From Niabella sp. (lineage in GTDB: Bacteria; Bacteroidota; Bacteroidia; Chitinophagales; Chitinophagaceae), in contig NZ_JASLGT010000014.1 in the NCBI RefSeq assembly GCF_030150205.1, positions 30,712 to 94,711 on the forward strand: a stretch of 64,000 nucleotides of DNA, in the 5' to 3' direction. Every line of letters starts with the position of its first letter. The stretch's first letter is position 1. The notes below the pieces were generated by a model. That model made no database searches. It had not been told where the DNA came from and saw nothing but the letters and a program-made list of their open reading frames with translations. The position numbers were made by a program, and so were the translations under genes. Positions 51,985 through 59,486 of the stretch are shown here, piece after piece.

Positions 51985-54564
51985 ATGGCGAAGAATTTAC
52001 TGATCGTGGAGAGCCCTGCAAAGGCAAAAACCATTGAGAAATTTTTAGGCAAAGACTTCCAGGTTAAGAGCAGTTTCGGGCACATCCGTGATCTTGAGAA
52101 AGCGGGAATGGGTATCGATATTGAAAAGCAGTTTCACCCCCGCTATGTGGTTTCCGAAGGAAAAGAGAAGGTGGTGCGCGACCTGAAGAACCTGGCCTCA
52201 AAAAGCGAAGAAGTATGGCTGGCAACGGATGAGGACCGTGAGGGTGAGGCCATCAGCTGGCATTTATGTGAAGTGTTGGGACTGGATCCTAAAACCACCA
52301 AACGCATTGTTTTTAATGAAATTACCAAGCCGGCCATCCAGCAGGCAGTAGCAGCTCCGCGTCATGTAGACATGAACCTGGTAGATGCGCAGCAGGCCCG
52401 CCGGGTGCTGGACCGTATCGTTGGATTTGAACTAAGCCCGGTACTGTGGCGAAAAATAAGCGTGAAGAACAACCTGAGCGCAGGAAGGGTTCAAAGCGTT
52501 GCCGTGCGGCTGATTGCAGAAAGAGAACGCGAGATCAATGCCTTTGAGCCACAGAGCAGTTTTAAAATTGTGGCCATTTTTACGGCAACGGATATTGCCG
52601 GGAAAAAGATTTCTTTCAAGGCGGAAGGCGCCAAATTTAATAATGCAGCAGATGCTGAACGTTTTTTACAGTCCTGCCTGCATGCAGATTATACGGTAAA
52701 AGACATCCAGGTAAAACCGGGAAAACGCAGTCCCGCTCCCCCGTTCACCACTTCAACCCTGCAGCAGGAAGCCAGCCGGAAATTTGGCTATAGCGTAAGC
52801 CGTACCATGCAGCTTGCACAGCAGTTGTATGAAAACGGGCATATTACCTATATGCGTACCGACAGTGTAAACCTGAGTAATACGGCGCTTGGAGACCTTA
52901 CCAATACCATTAAAAACATGTACGGGGAACAGTATCACCAGTTTCGCCGTTTTAAGAATAAAAACGAGAGTGCACAGGAAGCGCACGAGGCCATCCGTCC
53001 TACTTACATGAGTAATACCACGGTTGAAAATGCGGATTGGAAGCGGCTCTACGATCTCATCTGGAAGCGTACTATGGCTTCCCAGATGGCCGATGCACAG
53101 CTGGAGAAGACCACGGCCAAAATAGAAATTTCCACCAATAAAGAGCACTTATCAGCAACCGGGGAAGTTGTAAAATTTGACGGGTTCCTGAAACTGTACC
53201 GGGAAGACCGCGATGATGAAGACATCCAGGAAGATGAGGCACAGGAAGGCATGCTGCCGCCGTTAACCATCGGGCAACAGCTTCCGCTTGTTGAAATGAC
53301 CGGTACCGAACGGTTTACCCGTCCTTCGCCCCGGTATACAGAAGCCTCTCTTGTAAAAAAACTGGAGGAACTGGGCATCGGACGGCCATCTACCTATGCC
53401 CCTACCATTTCAACCATCCTGAAGCGGGAATATGTAGAAAAGCGCGATAAGGAAGGGCTGGAACGTAAATTCCGCATCATTACCTTAAAGGATAACCAGC
53501 TTTCGAAAAAGGAAAATACCGAAATCACCGGGGCCGAAAAAGCCAAACTGTTTCCGACCGACCTGGGATTGGTGGTAACCGATTTCCTGAAACAGTACTT
53601 TGAGAATATTATGGATTATGGCTTTACCGCCAGGATTGAGGAAGAATTTGATGAGATCGCTAACGGTAAACTTTCCTGGAATAAACTCATCGGCGAATTT
53701 TACCATCCGTTTAAGGAAGGCGTTGAGAATACCATCGAAACCGCGGAACGCATTAAAGGGGAACGGGAACTGGGCGCCGATCCGGGAACCGGGAAGCCGG
53801 TTATTGCCCGGATGGGCCGTTTTGGTCCGATGATCCAGATCGGGAATGCCGATGATGAAGAAAAGCCACGGTTTGCAACCCTACGGAAAGGGCAAAGTAT
53901 CGAAACCATCACCTTCGAGGAAGCCATGGACCTGTTTAAGCTTCCGGTAACATTAGGTACGTATGAAGAGAAAGAGGTATCCGTAAATGTAGGCCGTTTT
54001 GGTCCTTATGTAAAATGGGGGGAAGAATTTATCTCAATTCCCCGATCAGAAGATCCGCTATCGGTTGATATGGAGCGTGCCATTGCATTGATCAGCGAAA
54101 AACAGGTTGCCGACGCTCCCATTGCTCATTTTGAAGAAAAGCCCGTTACCAAAGGTAAAGGCCGCTTTGGACCTTATATCAAATGGAATGATCTTTTTAT
54201 CAATGTGCCCCGCCGCTACAATTTTGATAACCTTTCCCAGGCGGACATTGATGAACTGATCAACACAAAACTGGAGAAGGAATCGAACCGGTATATTCAG
54301 CAATGGCCCGAAGAAAAGATCGCTCTTGAAAATGGACGCTGGGGTGCTTTTATCCGTTTTGGCAAAAAGATGGTGAAGCTTGGAAGAAAGGAAGACGGTT
54401 CAAAATATACACCGGAAGAGGTAGCTCAGCTGGATGTGGAAACGGTTAAAAAAATGATCGAAGCTGAATTACCCGGTGCATTTTCAAAACCTGCAAAGAA
54501 AACCGCAGCAAAAAAAGCTCCCGCTAAAAAGAAAGCAGCTGCGAAAAAGACCACGAAAAAATAA
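51985..54564 (+). CDS. topA: DNA topoisomerase I
   Basis: Type IA topoisomerase of 859 residues that relaxes negative supercoils. The Toprim domain opens LLIVESPAKAKTIEKFLG with DEDREGE near residue 85. The active-site Tyr289 sits in ITYMRTDS. The gate domains follow to about residue 600. The C-terminal half has three or more GRFGPYVKWG/GRFGPMIQ-type repeats (Toprim C-terminal, without zinc ribbons) and an Ala/Lys-rich tail (KKTAAKKAPAKKKAAAKK). A TAATCTTG -7-like box lies about 40 bp before the start. Confidence 0.97.
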   Translation: MAKNLLIVESPAKAKTIEKFLGKDFQVKSSFGHIRDLEKAGMGIDIEKQFHPRYVVSEGKEKVVRDLKNLASKSEEVWLATDEDREGEAISWHLCEVLGLDPKTTKRIVFNEITKPAIQQAVAAPRHVDMNLVDAQQARRVLDRIVGFELSPVLWRKISVKNNLSAGRVQSVAVRLIAEREREINAFEPQSSFKIVAIFTATDIAGKKISFKAEGAKFNNAADAERFLQSCLHADYTVKDIQVKPGKRSPAPPFTTSTLQQEASRKFGYSVSRTMQLAQQLYENGHITYMRTDSVNLSNTALGDLTNTIKNMYGEQYHQFRRFKNKNESAQEAHEAIRPTYMSNTTVENADWKRLYDLIWKRTMASQMADAQLEKTTAKIEISTNKEHLSATGEVVKFDGFLKLYREDRDDEDIQEDEAQEGMLPPLTIGQQLPLVEMTGTERFTRPSPRYTEASLVKKLEELGIGRPSTYAPTISTILKREYVEKRDKEGLERKFRIITLKDNQLSKKENTEITGAEKAKLFPTDLGLVVTDFLKQYFENIMDYGFTARIEEEFDEIANGKLSWNKLIGEFYHPFKEGVENTIETAERIKGERELGADPGTGKPVIARMGRFGPMIQIGNADDEEKPRFATLRKGQSIETITFEEAMDLFKLPVTLGTYEEKEVSVNVGRFGPYVKWGEEFISIPRSEDPLSVDMERAIALISEKQVADAPIAHFEEKPVTKGKGRFGPYIKWNDLFINVPRRYNFDNLSQADIDELINTKLEKESNRYIQQWPEEKIALENGRWGAFIRFGKKMVKLGRKEDGSKYTPEEVAQLDVETVKKMIEAELPGAFSKPAKKTAAKKAPAKKKAAAKKTTKK

Positions 54565-54572
54565 GTACTATA

Positions 54573-54966
54573 GCATTGCGTCGTGGCGTGAAACCTGGCC
54601 ACAAAGACTCCAAGACGCTAAGAAACACAAAGGGAAAAGAGCGCTAAACCGTTGCGTCATCGGGTGAAAATAAGCCACAGGGGCGCTGAAACACTGAAGA
54701 AGTGTTTACCTGTGGCATTGCGTCGTTGCTCCTTTGCGCCGTGGCGTGAAACCTGGCCACGAAGACTCCAAGACACAGAGCAACACAAAGGGAAAGGAAC
54801 CTAAACCGTTGCGTCATCGGGTGAAAATAAGCCACAGAGACGCTGAAACACTGAAGGAATGTTCACCTGTGGCATTGCGTCGTTGCTCCTTTGCGCCGTG
54901 GCGTGAAACCTGGCCACGAAGACTCCAAGACTCTAAGAAACACAAAGGGAAAAGAGCGCTAAACCG
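54573..54966. repeat. 157-bp tandem repeat array
   Basis: Three units start with GCATTGCGTCGT at 54573, 54715 and 54872. The second is 157 bp (54715-54871), the first 142 bp because it lacks ~15 bp, and the third is cut at ~54966. They share GTGGCGTGAAACCTGGCCAC, GACTCCAAGAC, CTAAACCGTTG and CATCGGGTGAAAATAAGCCACAG. The final unit runs into the 3' end of the SDR gene. No gene lies between topA and the SDR gene. Confidence 0.88.
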
Positions 54967-55891
54967 TTGGAGCACTCCCCTGCATCGTTTGCCGGATCCC
55001 ATCACGATAGCTCGTGGGCTTAACCCCGAATGCCTTTATAAATTTTGAGCTGTCAAAATAATAATCCTGACTGTTCTGATACTGCATTTCCCGGAGTTCT
55101 TTAATGGTGCGGGAAAACAATCCGCCCAATGCCAGCAGCAGTGGCGACAAAACAAAATAGCGGGGCTTTATATGCATCTGTGCGGCGGCCAGTTCAATTA
55201 ATTGCTTGCCGGTAAGGCGCTCCTCCGATGTAGGCAAATGCCATACCTGGCCATAAGCGGATTCTGTATTGCCCAGCATGGCTGTAGCCTTCGCCGCGTC
55301 CGGTGTATAGGTGAAGGAATGTATTTTATGTGCATTGGTTTGCCAGTTGGCACTGCGCCCTTTTTTAAAATTATCCAGTACCAGCTGGTTTAAGATGCCA
55401 TTCCGGGCGCCCGGACCATAAAAATCGGCACTGCGGGCAATAAGATAACGCAATCCCTTTGTTTCTGCAGCAGCGGCCAACATCCGGATCAGCTCGGTTC
55501 TTACCCGGCCTTTTCTTGAGGGAGGATCGATGAAGCTATCTTCCTTCATGTGAGGGATCGCCGTTTTCGCATAGGCATACACATTGTCAAAAAATACCAG
55601 TTTACAATGGTGCTGCACACAAGCCTCAATCACATTGCCCATGATCACGGGCCATTGCTGCTCCCAAATTGTTGCGTTATAGGGCAATCCGGCGGTGATA
55701 TACACAACTTCACTGTCTGCCACCGCGCTCTGAACGAACTTCGCATCCAGCAGGTCACCAGCAAATAATTCATCTGTTTCATTTACTTTTTCCGGATTCC
55801 GCCCTACCAGTCGCACCCGGTTGGTATATTCCATTAAAGCTGTTGCAAGAAATTTGCCGATGTCACCGCCTGCGCCTAAAATTGTTTGCAT
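54959..55891 (-). CDS. NAD(P)-dependent SDR/epimerase family protein
   Basis: 310 residues of the extended short-chain dehydrogenase type. The N-terminal nucleotide motif is ILGAGGDIGKFLATAL, followed by LVGRNPEKV. There is no YxxxK in the exact classical position, but ARSADFYGPGARN and the C-terminal TPDAAKATAM match the NmrA/epimerase-like group. The last codons APTV and the stop are encoded inside the tandem repeat unit at 54959-54966, so the C-terminus may be recent. A Crp/Fnr regulator gene lies 60 bp upstream on the same strand. Confidence 0.85.
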   Translation of the reverse strand: MQTILGAGGDIGKFLATALMEYTNRVRLVGRNPEKVNETDELFAGDLLDAKFVQSAVADSEVVYITAGLPYNATIWEQQWPVIMGNVIEACVQHHCKLVFFDNVYAYAKTAIPHMKEDSFIDPPSRKGRVRTELIRMLAAAAETKGLRYLIARSADFYGPGARNGILNQLVLDNFKKGRSANWQTNAHKIHSFTYTPDAAKATAMLGNTESAYGQVWHLPTSEERLTGKQLIELAAAQMHIKPRYFVLSPLLLALGGLFSRTIKELREMQYQNSQDYYFDSSKFIKAFGVKPTSYRDGIRQTMQGSAPTV

Positions 55892-55951
55892 GGTTGTTTG
55901 TTTTATAATTGCAAACCTACCACCGGTACGCTGCTCAAACGATGACCTGTG

Positions 55952-56539
55952 TTAAGATTTTTGAGGAACCATCATCCGTTTCCGGATACGGCTCAGGCTT
56001 TCCGGTGCAATGCCCAGGTACTGGGCAATATACCGTTGAGGTACCCGTTGCAGTAACTGGGGCTTTTCCTGCAGCAGATCGCTGAATTGTTTTTCCGGGG
56101 AAAGCGACAATAACGATTTTGTGCGGCGGATGTTCTCCGCTGCTACATTTTCAACAATTATCCTGAAAAATTCGGCAGTAGCCGGAGAAGTATGCAGGGC
56201 TGTTACCAGGTCTTTACAGGTAATGACCAAACAGGTTGTTGGCTCAAGTGCTACAATGCTGGAAGCCGACCGCGACTTCCGGGAAAAACTTTCAAGGTCG
56301 GTAAGGAAGCTATATTCCATCGAAAAATTGCAGGTGCGTTCCTGTCCTTCTTCATTCAGAAAATACTGGCGGAGACTACCTTTCATGATAAAAAAAACTT
56401 CATTAGCCACCTGCCCTTCTTCCAGCAACAATGCGCCCCGTTTGTATTTTTTTTCTGAAAAAAGAGACAGGAAATAATCAGCCTCCGCATCGGGGAAAGC
56501 CGTAAACCCGCGTATGGTGGCAATAAATGGATGCAACAT
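55952..56539 (-). CDS. Crp/Fnr family transcriptional regulator
   Basis: 195 residues. The N-terminal cyclic-nucleotide-like beta barrel has RGALLLEEGQVANEVFFIMKGSLRQYFLNEEGQERTC, and the C-terminal helix-turn-helix is in RYIAQYLGIAPESLSRIRKRMM. Effector-binding residues are not clearly of the cAMP type. It sits 60 bp upstream of the SDR gene on the same strand and may regulate it. This short form without a proper HTH extension is common in Bacteroidota. Confidence 0.9.
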   Translation of the reverse strand: MLHPFIATIRGFTAFPDAEADYFLSLFSEKKYKRGALLLEEGQVANEVFFIMKGSLRQYFLNEEGQERTCNFSMEYSFLTDLESFSRKSRSASSIVALEPTTCLVITCKDLVTALHTSPATAEFFRIIVENVAAENIRRTKSLLSLSPEKQFSDLLQEKPQLLQRVPQRYIAQYLGIAPESLSRIRKRMMVPQKS

Positions 56540-56555
56540 GCTGTAAAGATAAACA

Positions 56556-56588
56556 ATAAAGCCTCCGGCAAATAACCAGAGGCTTTAT
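56556..56588 (-). terminator. hairpin after serC
   Basis: ATAAAGCCTC (56556-56565) pairs with GAGGCTTTAT (56579-56588), a 10-bp perfect stem. It lies between the serC stop and the Crp/Fnr start on the minus strand, but the T-run is short. Confidence 0.7.
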
Positions 56589-56610
56589 CGCTGTTGTTAT
56601 CCAGATAACT

Positions 56611-57693
56611 TTATGCGTTCCGCTGTTCAAACTCTTTCATAAAATCCACCAGTTTTTGTACGGTATCCAAAGGCGTTGCATTATAAATGCTTGCCCGCAT
56701 TCCGCCGGTAGTACGGTGGCCCTTCAGGTTTACAAACCCGCCGGCCGCTGCCTCTTTTAAAAACTGGTCATCCAATGCATGCTCTTTTGTAATGAACGGC
56801 ACATTCATGATAGAACGGTCTTCTGTTGCCGCTGTTCCACTAAACAATGCAGAATTATCGAGGAATTCGTATAACACACGTGCCTTTTCAATATTTACTT
56901 CAGCAATACCTTCTACACCTCCCTGCTCTTTCAGCCATTCGTAAACCAGCTTGCACAGGTAAATGCCGTAAGTGGGCGGGGTATTGAACATGGACCCATT
57001 ATCCGCATGATTTTTATAATTCATCATGGCCGGTGTAAACTCCATTGCATTTCCTAAAAGATCTTCCCTTACGATCACCACGCATACTCCGGCTGCGCCC
57101 ATATTCTTTTGAGCGCCGGCATAGATCAGTCCAAATTTCCGTACATCGTAGTATTTAGACAGGATGTCGGAAGACATATCGGCTACCAGTGTTACATCGC
57201 CGGTATCCGGCAATGCATTGAACCGGGTTCCATAAATGGTATTATTGGTCGTAATGTGAAAATAATCGGCATCCGGTGTAAATGTAGCCGGATCCAGTTT
57301 GGGGATATAGTTAAATGTTTTGTCTTTTGAACTGGCCACTACATTTACCGCACCATAGCGGGATGCTTCCTTGATCGCTTTATCGGACCACACACCCGTA
57401 TTTACATAGTCTGCTTTTTTATTCCGGTTCATCAGGTTCAGGGGAACCATGGCAAACTGGCTGGATGCACCTCCCTGGAGGAACAATACCTTGTAATTGT
57501 CGGGAACCTGCATCAGCTCACGGAACAATTGTTCTGTTGATTCAATAATGGCCATATAATCTTTCGATCGGTGACTCATCTCCATCACGGACATCCCGGT
57601 ATTGTTGTAGTTTAATAACTCTTTTTGTGCTCTTAATAACACCGCTTCCGGTAATGCACAGGGCCCGGCCGAAAAATTGTAGACTCTTTCCAT
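56611..57693 (-). CDS. serC: 3-phosphoserine/phosphohydroxythreonine aminotransferase
   Basis: PLP enzyme of serine (and pyridoxal) synthesis. The 360 residues begin VYNFSAGPCALPEAVL and contain FLQGGASSQFAMVPLN, VADMSSDILS, the PLP-lysine in YAGAQKNMGAAG and C-terminal HRTTGGMRASIYNATP. All class-V aminotransferase landmarks are present, at normal length. It is transcribed alone, with a hairpin after the stop. Confidence 0.97.
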   Translation of the reverse strand: MERVYNFSAGPCALPEAVLLRAQKELLNYNNTGMSVMEMSHRSKDYMAIIESTEQLFRELMQVPDNYKVLFLQGGASSQFAMVPLNLMNRNKKADYVNTGVWSDKAIKEASRYGAVNVVASSKDKTFNYIPKLDPATFTPDADYFHITTNNTIYGTRFNALPDTGDVTLVADMSSDILSKYYDVRKFGLIYAGAQKNMGAAGVCVVIVREDLLGNAMEFTPAMMNYKNHADNGSMFNTPPTYGIYLCKLVYEWLKEQGGVEGIAEVNIEKARVLYEFLDNSALFSGTAATEDRSIMNVPFITKEHALDDQFLKEAAAGGFVNLKGHRTTGGMRASIYNATPLDTVQKLVDFMKEFEQRNA

Positions 57694-57836
57694 TCTGAAA
57701 ACTGTTTTTTAATAAATGAGGTGCAAAATTAATAAGAACCGTGCACCTTGCTAAATGCTTTAATTAAATTCTAATAAGATCCCGATCTGTTGATTTTTTT
57801 TCAACAAACCCGCCATTTCGCAGCATATCTGCGCTG

Positions 57837-58082
57837 TTAACAGGAACAATCTGTTTTAAAGGTACCGTTTACCGCAATGATCTTTGAAATATCAAGGGTA
57901 GTGCCGTTATCCAGTACCAGGTACTGTATGCCATCCCGCTGAACGATCTCCCGGATCATTCCTTCGGCCCTTTCCCAGCCGCCGATATCAGATAACAGCG
58001 AAACTTTCTGCTGATTTTCCAGATGCGATTTCAGCAATTCCAGAAAGCTGTCGGCGGAATCCAGTGTACATTTATAATCCAT
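57837..58082 (-). CDS. small conserved-type hypothetical protein (Rho-binding-like size)
   Basis: 81 residues, cytoplasmic. The sequence has VSLLSDIGGWERAEGMIREIVQRDGIQYLVLDNGTTLDISKIIAVNG, a beta-rich layout that could be an SH3-like or Sm-like small RNA-binding fold (the YLVLDNGTTLDISKIIAV strand pair recalls small Rho/Hfq-like proteins), and a CSC ending. I do not assign a family. The start is ATG 58082, followed by a short acidic helix. Confidence 0.55.
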   Translation of the reverse strand: MDYKCTLDSADSFLELLKSHLENQQKVSLLSDIGGWERAEGMIREIVQRDGIQYLVLDNGTTLDISKIIAVNGTFKTDCSC

Positions 58083-58238
58083 AGCTTATCCCCAAAGATA
58101 ATCATTTCCGAAGGCATTCATACCCAATGAATTCGTTCGCTCAAATATTATTTATTCACACACATACGAATCGGGCTCATTTCAACGTTTTATCTTATGT
58201 TCAAAACATATTAGGATTACCTGTAAACTACTACGCAC

Positions 58239-58697
58239 ATGGACATAAACAGAATGCAAGACAAAATCATCGCAGAGTTTGAGCATCTGGCCGCTGCGGT
58301 CAATAAATTCTCCTATTTCCGGCATTTAAAGCATGTTTCAAATGGTACGGGTGCCATGGAGGCAGCGGATAAAAATGATCAGAACCTGGTAGCCGGCTGC
58401 AGCAAGAAAGTATGGGTAACGGCTTATAAGGAAGATGGCCGGATCTACTTTAAAGCCGACAGCGATCATAGTATAACAAGGGGATTGGTCAATCTTTTAT
58501 TAAAAGTGTATTCCGGTCATACCGTGTCAACCATCACCAATACCGACCTGTATTTTCTGCACGAGATCAAATTATTTCAATACCTGTCTGCCTCCTGGAT
58601 GCGGGATTTTCTTTCTGTGGTACAGCGCATCAAGTCACTGGCGATTGTACAACATTTGGATACAGGACAGATCAATAAGATTCCCCAAACTTCATAG
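58239..58697 (+). CDS. sufE: SufE-family protein
   Basis: 152 residues. The key Cys54 is in VAGCSKKVWV, the persulphide-accepting loop of SufE, and FKADSDHSITRGLVNLLLKVYSGH matches the family helix. SufE accepts sulphur from SufS and supplies it for Fe-S cluster assembly. The N-terminal IIAEFEHLAA and C-terminal LSASWMRDFLSVVQRIKSLA are also typical. No sufS/sufBCD genes are near, so it is a stand-alone copy. A methyltransferase gene follows 27 bp downstream. Confidence 0.88.
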   Translation: MDINRMQDKIIAEFEHLAAAVNKFSYFRHLKHVSNGTGAMEAADKNDQNLVAGCSKKVWVTAYKEDGRIYFKADSDHSITRGLVNLLLKVYSGHTVSTITNTDLYFLHEIKLFQYLSASWMRDFLSVVQRIKSLAIVQHLDTGQINKIPQTS

Positions 58698-58724
58698 CGC
58701 TGCCGGCACTACCGGTATTTTTGC

Positions 58725-59486
58725 ATGACGCAAAACAGCACCCTCCGTTTTAGTAACCGCGTAGAAGATTACGTAAAATACCGTCCGCATTACCCCGCGG
58801 CCATCATTGCCCTGCTGGAGCAGGAAGCCCTGCTAAAACCAGGTTTGCCGGTGGCAGACATCGGTTCCGGCACAGGGATCTCCGCCGAATTGTTTTTACA
58901 AAAAGGTTATACCGTATGGGGCATTGAGCCCAACCAGGAAATGCGGCAAAAAAGCGAAGAGCTGCTGCAATCGTATCCGGGTTTCAAAACAATCGACGGT
59001 ACCGCAGAATCCACTACCCTTGCCGATCAAAGCGTAGGTTTGATCATTGCCGGACAGGCATTTCACTGGTTTAACAGGGAGCAGTGCCGGCCGGAGTTTG
59101 AGCGGATCCTGCAACCCGGTGGCGGACTGGCCCTGATCTGGAATGAACGGCTCACGGTAACACCCTTCGAAAAAGACTATGAGGAACTCATCGTCCGGCA
59201 TGGCCATCAATACCAGAAAGTAGATCACCGGAATATTGATACGGCCGCTATTGAAGCGTTCTTTGCCCCGGGATTGGTTACGTTAACGGCTTTTGACAAC
59301 CAGCAGGTATTTACCTATGAAGGACTTGAAGGCCGCCTGCTTTCTTCCTCCTATATGCCCGCAAAAGACGGAGCGGGATATAAAGAAATGGTTGCCGATC
59401 TTAAAACACTGTTTGATCAGTATCAGACCGGCAACCAGGTTATCATTCATTATGCCACGAAGGTATATTGGGGACGGCTGGGTTAA
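58725..59486 (+). CDS. class I SAM-dependent methyltransferase
   Basis: 253 residues. Motif I is VADIGSGTGISAELF, motif II lies in GIEPNQEM, motif III-like is LIIAGQAFHWFN, and FERILQPGGGLALIWNE is the post-strand-5 element. The start FSNRVEDYVKYRPHYP is the usual N-cap of methyltransferase 11/12 family proteins. The methyl acceptor is unknown. Its stop shares TTAA with the convergent phospholipase gene. It probably shares a transcript with sufE. Confidence 0.9.
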   Translation: MTQNSTLRFSNRVEDYVKYRPHYPAAIIALLEQEALLKPGLPVADIGSGTGISAELFLQKGYTVWGIEPNQEMRQKSEELLQSYPGFKTIDGTAESTTLADQSVGLIIAGQAFHWFNREQCRPEFERILQPGGGLALIWNERLTVTPFEKDYEELIVRHGHQYQKVDHRNIDTAAIEAFFAPGLVTLTAFDNQQVFTYEGLEGRLLSSSYMPAKDGAGYKEMVADLKTLFDQYQTGNQVIIHYATKVYWGRLG

